Origin: JAJFUI01 sp039698035
Lineage (GTDB): Bacteria; Planctomycetota; Planctomycetia; Pirellulales; Thermoguttaceae
DNA length: 64,000 nucleotides
NCBI GenBank assembly: GCA_039698035.1
Contig: JBDKSW010000012.1
Span: 62,001-126,000, forward strand
Reading direction: 5' to 3'
Part shown: one piece after another, positions 25,863 to 35,857 of the stretch
Layout: every line of letters begins with the position of its first letter
Numbering within the stretch: the first letter of the stretch is position 1
Notes under the pieces: model-generated
The model's input: only the letters and a program-made list of their open reading frames with translations
The model's database searches: none
Told to the model about the DNA's origin: nothing
Made by a program: the position numbers and the translations under genes

Positions 25863-26984
25863 ATGGAAAACGTCCGCGTCAATCTGGCCGACCGGAGTTA
25901 CGACATCCAAATCGGCGCTGGCAATCTGGCCGACGCCGGGCGATTTCTGGCCGAGCGGGCCCAGGCAACCCACGTCGTTCTCGTCACGGACGACAACGTT
26001 CACCGGCCCCATGCCATGCGGGTTGCCGAAAGCCTTGGCGAGCAGGACATCGAGGTCGAGGTGATCGTCGTCACGCCGGGCGAAGAGAGCAAGTCGCTCG
26101 ACGTGGCCGCAAGCCTTTGGGATGGGCTGCTCGAACTGGGCGCCGACCGGCGAACCGTTGTCGCGGCGGTTGGCGGCGGGGTTGTCGGCGATCTGGCCGG
26201 CTTCATTGCGGCCACCTACGCCCGTGGTCTGCGTTTTTTCCAAATGCCGACGACTCTCTTGGCTCAGGTCGACAGCTCGGTGGGCGGCAAGGTGGGCATC
26301 AACCTGTCCGAGGCGAAAAACATGCTCGGCGCGTTCCATCAGCCGCTCGGCGTGCTGGTGGACACGGCCGCGCTGGCGACGCTTCCGGCCAGACAGTACC
26401 GGGCAGGCTTGGCCGAGGTCGTCAAATACGGAGCGGTTCTGGACGCGACGCTGTTCGAGCACCTGGAGCGAAACGCCCCCGCGATCATGCGGCACGACCA
26501 AGACGCGCTGATCCCGGTCATTGCTCGCTGCTGCCGTCTGAAGGCCGACGTAGTCGAGCAAGATGAACGCGACGCAACAGGCCGGCGGGCCGTGCTGAAC
26601 TTCGGCCATACGTTCGGCCACGCATTCGAGACGCTGTCGTGGCGAACGGCCAGCAGTCCGCTTGCTGGCGCTGGCACATCGGGCAACACTCTATTGCATG
26701 GCGAGGCGGTGAGCATTGGCCTGGTGTGCGCCGCTCGGTTGGCCGAGCGTCTCGGTCGGGTCGATCGGCAATTCACGGCCCGGCTCCAAGCGTTGCTGGA
26801 ACGGTTCGAGCTGCCGGTCGCCGTGCCAGCGTTCGATTCGCAAGCGATTCTGGACGCCATGATGCGTGACAAGAAGGTCGAGCACGGCGAGCTCCAGTTC
26901 GTGCTGCCCAGCGGATTGGGCCGTGCGGAACTGGTCGGCGGTCTCTCCCCGAATGATCTTGTGGCGGCAATGCGACGGAAGTGA
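25863..26984 (+). CDS. aroB: 3-dehydroquinate synthase
   Basis: The 373-residue enzyme converts DAHP to 3-dehydroquinate, the second shikimate step, using NAD and a divalent metal. Characteristic segments include AVGGGVVGDLAGF, FFQMPTTLLAQVDSSVGGK with the metal-binding and substrate residues, GLAEVVKYG, and FGHTFGHAFE (His ligands). A one-residue-variant segment GNTLLHGEAVSIGLV carries the conserved HGEAV. A short insertion (WRTASSPLAGAGTSGN) between FGHTFGHAFE and HGEAV is a little longer than in well-known enzymes. It follows the 78-residue gene closely and precedes dprA by 59 bases. Confidence 0.97.
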   Translation: MENVRVNLADRSYDIQIGAGNLADAGRFLAERAQATHVVLVTDDNVHRPHAMRVAESLGEQDIEVEVIVVTPGEESKSLDVAASLWDGLLELGADRRTVVAAVGGGVVGDLAGFIAATYARGLRFFQMPTTLLAQVDSSVGGKVGINLSEAKNMLGAFHQPLGVLVDTAALATLPARQYRAGLAEVVKYGAVLDATLFEHLERNAPAIMRHDQDALIPVIARCCRLKADVVEQDERDATGRRAVLNFGHTFGHAFETLSWRTASSPLAGAGTSGNTLLHGEAVSIGLVCAARLAERLGRVDRQFTARLQALLERFELPVAVPAFDSQAILDAMMRDKKVEHGELQFVLPSGLGRAELVGGLSPNDLVAAMRRK

Positions 26985-27043
26985 CGCTGTCGCGATTTCG
27001 CTCCGTGTTCTCGGTGTCTCTGCGGTCATTTTTCGAGGATATC

Positions 27044-28180
27044 ATGGTCAACACGGATGCAGACCGCCGCGAGCCGGCCGAAGACGGTCTTGCCGACACG
27101 CTTCGCCTTTGCCTGACGCCTGGCGTGGGGCCGACCCTTCGCGGACGGTTGCTCGAGCGATTTGGATCGGCGGCGTCTGTTCTGGCGGCGGCGCCCAGTC
27201 AACTGCGCGAGGTTCAGGGCGTCGGCGAGAAACTGGCTCGCAAGATCGCCGAGACCGATCCTTCGATTGACATCGAGGCCGAGATCGCTTTTTGCCGCGA
27301 GCAGGGCATCGACATTCTGACCGAATCGGACACCGGCTATCCGCGGGCGCTCCGCGAGATTTACAATCCGCCCGGCGTCCTGTTCGTTCGGGGCAAGATG
27401 AAGCCGGCCGATGCGTTAGCGGTTGGCATCGTCGGCACGCGTCATGGCACGCAGTACGGCCTGCGGCAGGCTCAGCGTTTGGCCGCCGGGCTGGCTCGGG
27501 CCGGGCTGACCGTCATCAGCGGCTTGGCTCGGGGAATCGACGCGGCCGCGCATCGCGGCGCGTTGGAGGCGGGCGGCCGGACCATTGCGGTCCTGGGCAG
27601 CGGTGTCCTCAACGTCTATCCACCCGAACACGAGGCGTTGGCCACCGAGGTGGCTGGCCAAGGGGCGGTGCTGAGCGAGTCGCCGCCCAAGACCGAGCCG
27701 TTGGCCGGCATGTTTCCACAGCGCAATCGGCTGATTAGCGGCCTTTCGTTGGGCATTGTCGTCGTCGAAGCGGCCGAGCGAAGCGGCGCTCTGATTACGG
27801 CCCGCCATGCGATGGAGCAGGGCCGCGAGGTGTTCGCCGTGCCGGGGAATGTGGACAGCCGGGCGTCGCGCGGCTGCCACCAACTGCTCCGCGACGGGGC
27901 CAAACTGGTCGAATCGGTCGATGACGTGCTCGAAGAGCTCGGGCCGCTGGTCGAGGCCGCGCCGCGCGACGACGGCCAGGTGATTCACCATCCGGCCGAG
28001 CTGCTTCTGAACGAGACCGAGCGACAGGTGTTGGCGGCCGTCCACGGCGAGGCGACGCAAATCGATCGGATCGTCGCCGACACGGGGCTGGCCGTCTCGC
28101 AAGTGCTATCGACCGTCAGCGTCTTGGAGATGCGTCACCTGATTCGGCGTCTCAGCGGAACGACCGTTCTTCGGCTTTGA
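27044..28180 (+). CDS. dprA: DNA processing protein DprA
   Basis: The 378-residue protein protects incoming single-stranded DNA and loads RecA in natural transformation. It has an N-terminal SAM-like helix-hairpin-helix region (ATPGVGPTLR-type segment and VQGVGEKLARKIAETD). The DprA Rossmann-like core follows, with GTRHGTQYGLRQA, SGLARGIDAAAHRGALEAGG, VFAVPGNV and SRGCHQLLRDGAKLV. A C-terminal winged-helix domain is present (LAVSQVLSTVSVLEM). The start at MVNTDADRR was chosen because GAGGAT lies 6 bases upstream; a longer frame adds 21 unlikely residues. Other competence genes are not in the window. Confidence 0.95.
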   Translation: MVNTDADRREPAEDGLADTLRLCLTPGVGPTLRGRLLERFGSAASVLAAAPSQLREVQGVGEKLARKIAETDPSIDIEAEIAFCREQGIDILTESDTGYPRALREIYNPPGVLFVRGKMKPADALAVGIVGTRHGTQYGLRQAQRLAAGLARAGLTVISGLARGIDAAAHRGALEAGGRTIAVLGSGVLNVYPPEHEALATEVAGQGAVLSESPPKTEPLAGMFPQRNRLISGLSLGIVVVEAAERSGALITARHAMEQGREVFAVPGNVDSRASRGCHQLLRDGAKLVESVDDVLEELGPLVEAAPRDDGQVIHHPAELLLNETERQVLAAVHGEATQIDRIVADTGLAVSQVLSTVSVLEMRHLIRRLSGTTVLRL

Positions 28181-28440
28181 CCCGGCTTGAAGGCCCGGCC
28201 ATGAGCGATCTCGGGCCATGCGTCGTCGCCACGGCAGCGACGGATTGTCGGCTTGCGACCATGTCCGTGGACCGACCGTCCAGCGGACCGGCTTGGAAAT
28301 GCCGATCAGCAGCACGAGATTCGATGGAAACGGTCCCTGCATCGCCATACTGAATTCTAGGTTTTGCAGGCGACGCAGCGGATGCGGAAAATACTCAGCC
28401 TCGCGCCATCGCACCGCGGGCCGGAGCGATGGCCGCCAGG

Positions 28441-30726
28441 TCAGAGCATCTCGACCGGATCGACATCGACGATCCACTGCACGTCGTCGGGCGGCTGCAG
28501 CCCGGCCGTGGCGGCGGCGACGGCCGACCGGAGTTGGTCGTCGGGGCCTTGCACCTGGATCTGAAACCGGTAGCGCCCCCTGAGTCGGGCAAAGGGGCAC
28601 GGCGCCGGGCCAAGGACGCGGGCGTCGGTCCCTGGCTGCTGCAAAGCGGCCGACAACCGCTCGGCGATCGTATTGGCGAAACTGGCCGTGATCGGCTCGG
28701 ATCGCCCACGAATCACCAGTCGGATCATGTCGGCGAACGGCGGATAGCGGAGCATCTCGCGGATTGGCAGCTCTCCGGCGGCGAACGCCGCGTAGTCGTG
28801 TCGCACGGCCGCACGGATGGCGGGATGATCGGGGCTGAAGGTCTGCACCAGGACGCGACCGCCCTTCGGCCCACGGCCGGTCCGACCGGCGACTTGCGTG
28901 ACCAACTGAAACGTTCGTTCGGCGGCGCGAAAGTCCGGCAGGTGCAACGCCGTATCGGCATTGATGACGCCGACGAGGGTGACGTTCGGAAAATCGAGTC
29001 CCTTGGCGATCATCTGGGTGCCCAGCAGGATGCGGACCTTGCCCGAGCGGAACGCGGCCAGCGCCCGCTGATGGCTGCCGGGCGTCTGCATCGTGTCGGT
29101 GTCCATGCGCAGGCACAGCATGTCGGGGAAGCGCGCGCGCACCTCGGCTTCGAGCCGCTGGGTGCCGAGGCCCGAGTAGCGAATGCCGGTGAATCCGCAG
29201 GTGGGACAGGCCGTCGGGGCGGGGACTTCGTAGTCGCAATAGTGGCACAACGCGATGGCCTCTTTGCGGTGATGCGTCAAGGCGATGTCGCACTCGGGAC
29301 AACGCACGACGAAGCCGCACGCGGGACACTGGATGTGCGTCGAGAAGCCGCGACGATTCAGCAACAGGATCACCTGGCCACCGTCCTCGAGCGACTCGCG
29401 CATGGCCGAGAGCATCTGGCGGCTGATCGCGCCGCTGGAAAGGCTGCGGCCCCGCTCGACGCGGAGGTCGATCGTGCCCACGGTCGGCAGCGGCCGGTCC
29501 ATGACGCGACGCGGCATCTCGACCAGCGCGTAGCGGCCCGCCTTGGCTCGGCGCCAGCTTTCCAACGACGGGGTGGCCGACCCGAGCACCAGCGGAATGT
29601 TTTCGGCTTCGGCCCGGGCGACGGCCACGTCCCGGGCGTGATAGCGGGGGACGCTGTCCTGCTTGAAAGAGCTTTCATGCTCCTCGTCGAGCACGATCAG
29701 CCCGAGATCGGGCACTGGCGCGAAGATCGCGCTGCGAGCGCCCACGACGACCGGGGCCGCCCCTTCGGCGATCTGCTGCCAAGAAGCGTGCCGCTCGGCG
29801 TCGCTCAGATGGCTGTGGAGAACGGCCACCGCGCCGAACCGACGGCGAAACCGGTCGACGGTCTGCGGCGTCAGGCTGATCTCGGGCACCAAGACGATCG
29901 CCTGGCGGCCGAAACGAATCACTTCCTGAATGGCTTGAATGTAGACTTCCGTTTTGCCGCTGCCGGTCACGCCGTGGATAAGAATCGTCTGGTGGCGACG
30001 CGCGTCGAGCGCCTTCACGATCGTCTTCAGCGCCCGATCCTGGTCGGGATTCATCACGAGATGTTTTTCGCAGGCGGCCGGCATCTCCTCGGGGAGCCGC
30101 GTGTTGACGCGGCCCGCGTGGGCGCGAATCAGGCCTTTGCGTCGAAGCGACGTGATGGGACCGGGGCCGCAACGCGCCGCGCGGGCCAGCTCGCCGGGGG
30201 TCATCGGCCTTTTGGCGTCGGCCAGCGCTCGAAGCGCGTCGAGCTGCTTGGCGGCCAGCTTCGGCGGCGTACCGAGCTTCTGCACCGCATCTTCATCGAC
30301 CGAGAGCAGCGTCGTCAATCGCGTGCCGGCCTGGATGCGCACGCCCGCCGGCAGCACGGCTTCGAGAACGGCCGCCCAATCGCACAGGTAGTGCTCGGCG
30401 ATCCAGCGTGTGAGCCGGAGCATGGCCGGGCGGAGCAGGCTGCGTTCGTCGAGCACCGAACTGAGCGGCTTCAACTTCCGGCGGCCCACGGGCTGGTCTT
30501 CGAGCCGCACGCAATAGCCGACGACTGGGCGATTGCTTGGGCCGAACGGCGCCTTGACGCGGCGTCCCGGCTCGACCGATGCCCGGAGCCCGTCGGGGAC
30601 GAGGTAATCGAACTCGCGGGGAGGGCCTTCGGCCAGCACCACGGCGGCCACCAGTTGGCGGCTCTGGTCGTCCAGTTCCCACGGCTCGGGCTCGGTCTCG
30701 AAGAGTTGTCGCTGTGGGACAGGCAT
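28441..30726 (-). CDS. priA: Primosomal replication protein N' (PriA helicase)
   Basis: The 761-residue 3'-5' helicase restarts stalled forks by loading the replicative helicase. The start MPVPQRQLFETEPE leads into the N-terminal 3'BD domain. The Walker A motif is LIHGVTGSGKTEVYIQ (about residue 265), Walker B is LIVLDEEHESSFK, and the zinc-finger insert has CPACGF, CPECDIA, CHYCDYE and CPTCGF (eight cysteines). The helicase-2 region has VLVQTFSPDHPAI. It is divergently arranged to purA and convergent to dprA. The length (about 730-800) is typical. Confidence 0.96.
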   Translation of the reverse strand: MPVPQRQLFETEPEPWELDDQSRQLVAAVVLAEGPPREFDYLVPDGLRASVEPGRRVKAPFGPSNRPVVGYCVRLEDQPVGRRKLKPLSSVLDERSLLRPAMLRLTRWIAEHYLCDWAAVLEAVLPAGVRIQAGTRLTTLLSVDEDAVQKLGTPPKLAAKQLDALRALADAKRPMTPGELARAARCGPGPITSLRRKGLIRAHAGRVNTRLPEEMPAACEKHLVMNPDQDRALKTIVKALDARRHQTILIHGVTGSGKTEVYIQAIQEVIRFGRQAIVLVPEISLTPQTVDRFRRRFGAVAVLHSHLSDAERHASWQQIAEGAAPVVVGARSAIFAPVPDLGLIVLDEEHESSFKQDSVPRYHARDVAVARAEAENIPLVLGSATPSLESWRRAKAGRYALVEMPRRVMDRPLPTVGTIDLRVERGRSLSSGAISRQMLSAMRESLEDGGQVILLLNRRGFSTHIQCPACGFVVRCPECDIALTHHRKEAIALCHYCDYEVPAPTACPTCGFTGIRYSGLGTQRLEAEVRARFPDMLCLRMDTDTMQTPGSHQRALAAFRSGKVRILLGTQMIAKGLDFPNVTLVGVINADTALHLPDFRAAERTFQLVTQVAGRTGRGPKGGRVLVQTFSPDHPAIRAAVRHDYAAFAAGELPIREMLRYPPFADMIRLVIRGRSEPITASFANTIAERLSAALQQPGTDARVLGPAPCPFARLRGRYRFQIQVQGPDDQLRSAVAAATAGLQPPDDVQWIVDVDPVEML

Positions 30727-30832
30727 AATGCCCCAGCATAACGGATCGAAAAACGGTCCGGAAGTTGTGCGATGGCGGGCGTGGAACGGATCGGTGTTCG
30801 ATTGGTCGGGTCCGGCTGGAGATCGCGGCCCC

Positions 30833-30862
30833 TTGACCACCACGGGAGGGGGCTGTTAAACT
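30833..30862 (+). promoter_or_regulatory. Putative promoter of purA
   Basis: TTGACC (five of six) and TAAACT (four of six) are separated by 18 bases, 45 bases before the purA start in the priA/purA divergent region. No operator-like sequence was recognised next to it. Confidence 0.45.
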
Positions 30863-30907
30863 GTTGTGTTTGCAAATTTCCAACACCGAGCCATCGAGGT
30901 TGTTCCC

Positions 30908-32191
30908 GTGCCTGTAACTTGTGTGATCGGACTCCAGTGGGGCGACGAGGCAAAAGGGAAAATCGTCGATCTGCTGACCGAACGGCATGAGATCGTCGTT
31001 CGTTACCAGGGTGGGGCCAACGCCGGACATACGGTCGTCCGGGATGGCCGGACCTTCAAGCTGTCGCTGATCCCGAGCGGCATCTTCCGGCCCGAGGTGC
31101 AATGCGTTGTCGCCGCCGGCGTCGTGCTGAACCCGGCCAGCCTGCTTGCCGAGATCGACGGGCTGAAGGAGCTCGGCGTGAAGATCGGGCCCAATCTGAT
31201 GCTGAGCAACCGGGCCCACGTCATTTTCCCTTGGCATGCGGAAGAGGATCGGCTGCTTGAACAGCAATGTGGCGACGAGCCGATTGGCACCACGCTCCGC
31301 GGCATTGGGCCATGCTACCGCGACAAGGTTGGCCGTGGGCTGGCCATCCGCCTGGGCGACATGTATCGGCCCGAGTTCCGCGCGCAGATCGAGCGTATCC
31401 TGGGCGCCAAACGGCCGATTTTCGCCGCATTGGGCTCGACGGCCGGAATGCAACTCGACGCCGAACAGATCTACAACCAATACCGCGACTACGCCGACCG
31501 TCTCGCGCCGCACGTCGCCGATACGACCGCCTATTTGCTCGACGCGGTCGAGTCAGGCAAGCGGCTGCTGTTTGAGGGCGCTCAGGGCGCGCTGCTCGAC
31601 ATCGACCATGGCACGTTCCCGTTCGTCACCAGCAGCAACAGCTCGGGCGTGGGCGTTTCCGTCGGTTCCGGCGTCCCAGGCCGACACATCAACCGAGTGC
31701 TCGGCATTCTCAAGGCCTACAACACGCGCGTTGGCGGCGGGCCGATGCCGACTGAACAAGACAACGAGATTGGCGAGCAGATTCGCCGCCGCGGGAACGA
31801 GTACGGCACGGTCACGAAGCGGCCGCGACGCTGCGGCTGGTTCGACGCCGTGGCGGCACGCTACACGGCCCGGCTCAGCGGGGTCGATGGGCTGGCCGTC
31901 ATGTTGCTCGACGTGCTGAGCGGGCTGCCCGAACTGAAGATTTGCACGAGCTACGAACTGGACGGCCGCCGCACGGCCGAATTTCCCGCCCACGCGGACG
32001 ACTTGCGTCGTGTGACGCCGGTCTACGAGACGCTGCCTGGCTGGCAGGACGATTTGACGAACGTATCACGGCTCGACCAGTTGCCGGTCAACGCACGAAA
32101 GTACGTCGATCGGATTGGCGAACTGCTGGGCCGTCGCGTTGACATCGTCTCGGTCGGTCCTGACCGGCGCCAGACGATTTTCGCGGAGTGA
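30908..32191 (+). CDS. purA: Adenylosuccinate synthase
   Basis: The 427-residue enzyme makes adenylosuccinate from IMP, aspartate and GTP. The N-terminal GTP-binding loop is IGLQWGDEAKGK. The catalytic segment ANAGHTVV and the downstream GTTLRGIGPCYRDK, EGAQGALLDIDHGTFPFVT and TRVGGGPMPTE motifs are all present. The start is the GTG of VPVTCVIG, which gives the usual family length and has GAGG about 10 bases upstream. A GTG 42 bases earlier is possible but less likely. It is followed by mutL 11 bases downstream, so the two form an operon. Confidence 0.97.
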   Translation: MPVTCVIGLQWGDEAKGKIVDLLTERHEIVVRYQGGANAGHTVVRDGRTFKLSLIPSGIFRPEVQCVVAAGVVLNPASLLAEIDGLKELGVKIGPNLMLSNRAHVIFPWHAEEDRLLEQQCGDEPIGTTLRGIGPCYRDKVGRGLAIRLGDMYRPEFRAQIERILGAKRPIFAALGSTAGMQLDAEQIYNQYRDYADRLAPHVADTTAYLLDAVESGKRLLFEGAQGALLDIDHGTFPFVTSSNSSGVGVSVGSGVPGRHINRVLGILKAYNTRVGGGPMPTEQDNEIGEQIRRRGNEYGTVTKRPRRCGWFDAVAARYTARLSGVDGLAVMLLDVLSGLPELKICTSYELDGRRTAEFPAHADDLRRVTPVYETLPGWQDDLTNVSRLDQLPVNARKYVDRIGELLGRRVDIVSVGPDRRQTIFAE

Positions 32192-32202
32192 GGTGGAGCC
32201 TC

Positions 32203-34083
32203 ATGCCGATTCGCCGCTTGCCCACGAGCCTGATCAACAAGATCGCCGCCGGCGAAGTGATCGAGCGGCCTGCCAGCGTCGTCAAGGAGTTGATGGAAAA
32301 CGCGGTGGACGCGGGGGCGACGCGGATCGATGTCTCGATCGCGCAAGGCGGGCTGGAAATGGTCCGCGTCATCGACAACGGCTCGGGCATCGCGGCCGAC
32401 GAGTTGTCGCTTGCGCTCGCACCGCACGCGACAAGCAAATTGGGTGACGCCGAGGATCTGTTTCGCATCGGCACGCTCGGTTTTCGCGGCGAGGCGTTGG
32501 CCTCGATCGCCGAGATCAGCCGGATGGTGCTGCGAAGCCGGACGCCCGAGAGCGAAAGCGGCGCCGAGCTGGAGGCGACCGGCGGCGTGCTGGGCGAGCC
32601 GATGCCGTGCGGCTGTCCGGTCGGCACGGCGATCGAGGTGCACAATCTGTTCTTCAACACGCCGGTGCGGCGGAAGTTCCTTCGGACGACGGCCACCGAG
32701 TTTGGCCACGTTTCGGAGGCGTTCACGCGCATTGCCCTGGCCACGCCGCGGGTGCACTTTACGTTGCGGCACAACGACAAGCCGGTGTTCTCGCTGCCGG
32801 CCGAGAGCGCGTGGCTCGATCGGATCGCGTTTTTTTTCGGCCGCGAGTTGGCCGAGAAGCTGATCTGGGTCGAGAGCGTCGAAGACGGGGTGGGGATTTC
32901 CGGCTACGCGGCCCACCCGAGCCAGAGTCGCAGCCACAACCGAATGCAGTATTTCTTTCTGAACGGCCGCCACATCCGCGACCGCTCGCTGCAACACGCC
33001 CTGGGCGAGGCCTATCGGGGACTGCTGACCGTCGGTCGCCAGCCGATTGCGATGCTGGCGATGACCATGCCGGCCGAACTGGTCGATGTGAACGTCCATC
33101 CGACGAAGCTCGAGGTCCGCTTCCAAGATTCGGGCAGGCTTTACAGCCAGCTCCTGGCCACGCTTCGCGCGAAGTTTCTCACCAGCGACCTGAGCACCCA
33201 CGTCCAATCGGGCGGCGACGAGTCGGGCATCGCGGCCAGCGACGATCCGACCGGCGCCCATGACGCGGGCCACGGCGCCCAATTGCGGCAGCAGTTGGTC
33301 GATTGGGCCAAAGGCAAAGTAGCCTCTTGGGGATCGGAGAGGACAGGGCACGACGGGGAGCGAGCAGGGACGACCTTGGGCGATGCACGGTCCGGCGGTT
33401 CAGTCTTCACCGGCCACGATCCGCTCGCGTTGCGGCGTCTCGATCACCCGGCGGCGCCGGCGGACTCTCGGCCGGCCGGAGACGCTTGCTTGGGATCGGA
33501 CGCGTTGCCGGCGACGAAGCCCGCCTTGCAGGTCCACAACCGCTACTTGGTGACCGAGACCGACGACGGCGTGACGATCATCGACCAGCACGCGCTGCAC
33601 GAGCGGATCTTGTTCGAGCAGCTTCGCCAACGGGTGGCCGCCGGCGCGATGGAGACGCAGAACCTCCTGGTGCCCGAGCCGGTTGCTCTGAGCCCGACGG
33701 AGGCGGCGGCCGCGCTCGAGCATCGCGATTTGCTGGCCGGTCTGGGCGTGCAAATCGAGCCGTTTGGCGGCGAGACGGTCTTGTTGAGCGGTTATCCGGC
33801 CATGCTGGCCAACATGAATCCGGCCGACGTGTTGCGGTCGCTCTTGGAGCGGATCTTGGCGGGCGTGAAGCGACCGGACAGCGGCGATCTTTTGGAGGAG
33901 CTGCTGCACACGATTGCCTGCAAGGCGGCCGTCAAGGCGGGCGAGCGACTTGCGCCCGAGGAAATCGCCGCCCTGCTGGAGCAGCGGCATCTGGTCGCCG
34001 ACGCCCACCACTGTCCACACGGCCGGCCCACGGCGTTGGTCTTCACGCGCGACGAGCTTGACCGGCAGTTCAAACGGCTTTAG
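32203..34083 (+). CDS. mutL: DNA mismatch repair protein MutL (endonuclease type)
   Basis: The 626-residue protein has the GHKL ATPase domain with INKIAAGEVIERPASVVKEL, DNGSGI, TSKLGD and GFRGEALASI. Its C-terminal domain has the endonuclease motif DQHALHERILFE (residues 461-472, the DQHAX2EX4E pattern) together with ACKAAVKAG-like and CPHGRP zinc-site segments. So this is a nicking MutL, as in bacteria without MutH-type strand discrimination. A variable linker of about 100 residues separates the domains. It is co-transcribed with purA, with GGTGGAG at the ribosome binding position. Confidence 0.97.
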   Translation: MPIRRLPTSLINKIAAGEVIERPASVVKELMENAVDAGATRIDVSIAQGGLEMVRVIDNGSGIAADELSLALAPHATSKLGDAEDLFRIGTLGFRGEALASIAEISRMVLRSRTPESESGAELEATGGVLGEPMPCGCPVGTAIEVHNLFFNTPVRRKFLRTTATEFGHVSEAFTRIALATPRVHFTLRHNDKPVFSLPAESAWLDRIAFFFGRELAEKLIWVESVEDGVGISGYAAHPSQSRSHNRMQYFFLNGRHIRDRSLQHALGEAYRGLLTVGRQPIAMLAMTMPAELVDVNVHPTKLEVRFQDSGRLYSQLLATLRAKFLTSDLSTHVQSGGDESGIAASDDPTGAHDAGHGAQLRQQLVDWAKGKVASWGSERTGHDGERAGTTLGDARSGGSVFTGHDPLALRRLDHPAAPADSRPAGDACLGSDALPATKPALQVHNRYLVTETDDGVTIIDQHALHERILFEQLRQRVAAGAMETQNLLVPEPVALSPTEAAAALEHRDLLAGLGVQIEPFGGETVLLSGYPAMLANMNPADVLRSLLERILAGVKRPDSGDLLEELLHTIACKAAVKAGERLAPEEIAALLEQRHLVADAHHCPHGRPTALVFTRDELDRQFKRL

Positions 34084-34249
34084 CGTCCACGCCGTGGCCC
34101 CAAATGGGGAAGGGGGGCGCGCGGTCTGCGGACGAAGGAGGCCTGGCACCGGTTTGCTTTCCTGATGGAATTTGCCAGAATAGAGGGTAGCGACGGTCGA
34201 CCGTCGCGATCATCCACTTTCTTCAGAAAACGATTCTCTCCATCGCATT

Positions 34250-35737
34250 ATGATCTGCGTCAGCATTGGCCGTGGCCGGCATCGACACGTCATCGCCGAG
34301 TATCGACATCTGGTGGATCAGGGCGCCAGGCTGGTCGAGCTGCGATTGGACTACATCAACGGCGAAGTCAATTTGAAGCGTCTGGTGGCCGACCGGCCGT
34401 GCCCCGTGTTGATCTCGTGCCGTCGCGCGACCGACGGGGGGAAGTTCGCTGGCAGCGAGGAGCAGCGTCGGCTTCTGCTGCGAAGCGCGATTGCCGAGGG
34501 GGTTGAGTACGTCGATCTCGAAGAGGACGTGGCGACGTCGATTCCGCGTTTTGGTCGCACGAAGCGCGTCATCAGCGTTCACGACTTCCGCAAGACGCCC
34601 GACAATCTCGAAGAGATTCACCGCCGGCTGTGCGAGTTGGACCCGGACATCGTCAAGATCAGCACGATGGCCAACCACCCGCACGACAACCTTCGGATGC
34701 TGGAGCTAATTCGGCGCAGCAAGGTGCCGATGATCGGCGTCTGCATGGGCGACATCGGCACGCCCACCCGGCTGCTGGCCGGCAAGTTCGGCGCTCCGTT
34801 CAGCTATGCGACGTTCCACCACGAGCGCGTCCTGGCCCCTGGCCAGTTGAGCTTCCAGCAGATGACCGAAACCTATCACTATGACCAGATCAACGCCGAG
34901 ACCGAGGTCTACGGGGTCATTGGCGACCCGATCGGCCATAGCCTTAGCCCGCTGGTTCACAACGTGGCGTTCCGTCGCGGTGGGCTGAACAAGGTGTACA
35001 TCCCGTTCCGCATTCCGCGTGAGGATCTGACCTGGTTCATCGAGAAGGCCGGGTCGCTGGATCTTCGCGGACTGAGCGTCACCATTCCGCACAAGGAGGA
35101 GGTCGTCAAACGGCTGACCGAGGCGGACGGCGCGGTGCGCGGCATTGGCGCGGCCAACACGGTCATTTTCCAGGGCAAGAATCGGCTCGGCTACAATACG
35201 GACCATCGCGCCGCCATGGAGACTTTGGAGGACGTCCTGGGCGGTCACGAGGAAGCCATCGCCAAGCTGAAAGGGAAGACCGCGCTGGTGCTCGGGGCGG
35301 GCGGCGTCGGCCGCGCCGTCGTCTACGGTCTGACCCGCCGAGGCGTCAATGTGGCCGTCAGCGACGGCGTCTCGCGTCAAGCGCTGACTTTGGCCCAACG
35401 CTACGAGTGCCGCTGCGTCGAGTGGGCGGCCAGGCACTCGGTTGCGGCCGACATTTTGTTCAACTGCACGCCGGTCGGCATGCACCCGAACGTCGACGAA
35501 TCGCCTTTCGAGAAGCACCACCTGCGGCCGACGATGATCGTCTTTGATGTCGTCTACAATCCCGAGAACACGCTGCTGGTCAAGGAAGCCCGGAACCGGA
35601 ATTGCACGGTCATCACGGGCATCGACATGTTCGTGCGTCAGGCGTGCCGGCAATTCGAGCTGTTCACGGGCCGCGAGGGCCCGGCCGAATTGATGCGAGA
35701 GACGCTTCGTCGCGCGATCGGAGCGGCGAAGTACTAG
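34250..35737 (+). CDS. Bifunctional 3-dehydroquinate dehydratase (type I) / shikimate dehydrogenase fusion
   Basis: This 495-residue protein fuses two consecutive shikimate-pathway enzymes. Residues 1 to about 215 are a type I dehydratase, with His111 in VISVHDF and the Schiff-base lysine 136 in DIVKISTMAN. Residues from about 220 are a shikimate dehydrogenase, with IGDPIGHSLSPLVHN, SVTIPHKEE (catalytic Lys282), NTDH (Asp318 conserved, where the usual NTDG glycine is His), and the nucleotide loop VLGAGGVGRAV. Domain order is the one known from plants and some bacteria (AroDE). It stands alone, 166 bases after mutL. Confidence 0.95.
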   Translation: MICVSIGRGRHRHVIAEYRHLVDQGARLVELRLDYINGEVNLKRLVADRPCPVLISCRRATDGGKFAGSEEQRRLLLRSAIAEGVEYVDLEEDVATSIPRFGRTKRVISVHDFRKTPDNLEEIHRRLCELDPDIVKISTMANHPHDNLRMLELIRRSKVPMIGVCMGDIGTPTRLLAGKFGAPFSYATFHHERVLAPGQLSFQQMTETYHYDQINAETEVYGVIGDPIGHSLSPLVHNVAFRRGGLNKVYIPFRIPREDLTWFIEKAGSLDLRGLSVTIPHKEEVVKRLTEADGAVRGIGAANTVIFQGKNRLGYNTDHRAAMETLEDVLGGHEEAIAKLKGKTALVLGAGGVGRAVVYGLTRRGVNVAVSDGVSRQALTLAQRYECRCVEWAARHSVAADILFNCTPVGMHPNVDESPFEKHHLRPTMIVFDVVYNPENTLLVKEARNRNCTVITGIDMFVRQACRQFELFTGREGPAELMRETLRRAIGAAKY

Positions 35738-35857
35738 GCGCCGGTCGAAGCAAGACGCCCGCTTCCGCGTCGAGACGGGAGGCGTGTCTGGGCAGCCGCC
35801 AGGCGTCGATCGCCGCTGGACGCAAGGGTGAGCGACACACCGCGAAGGCGGAGGTCC

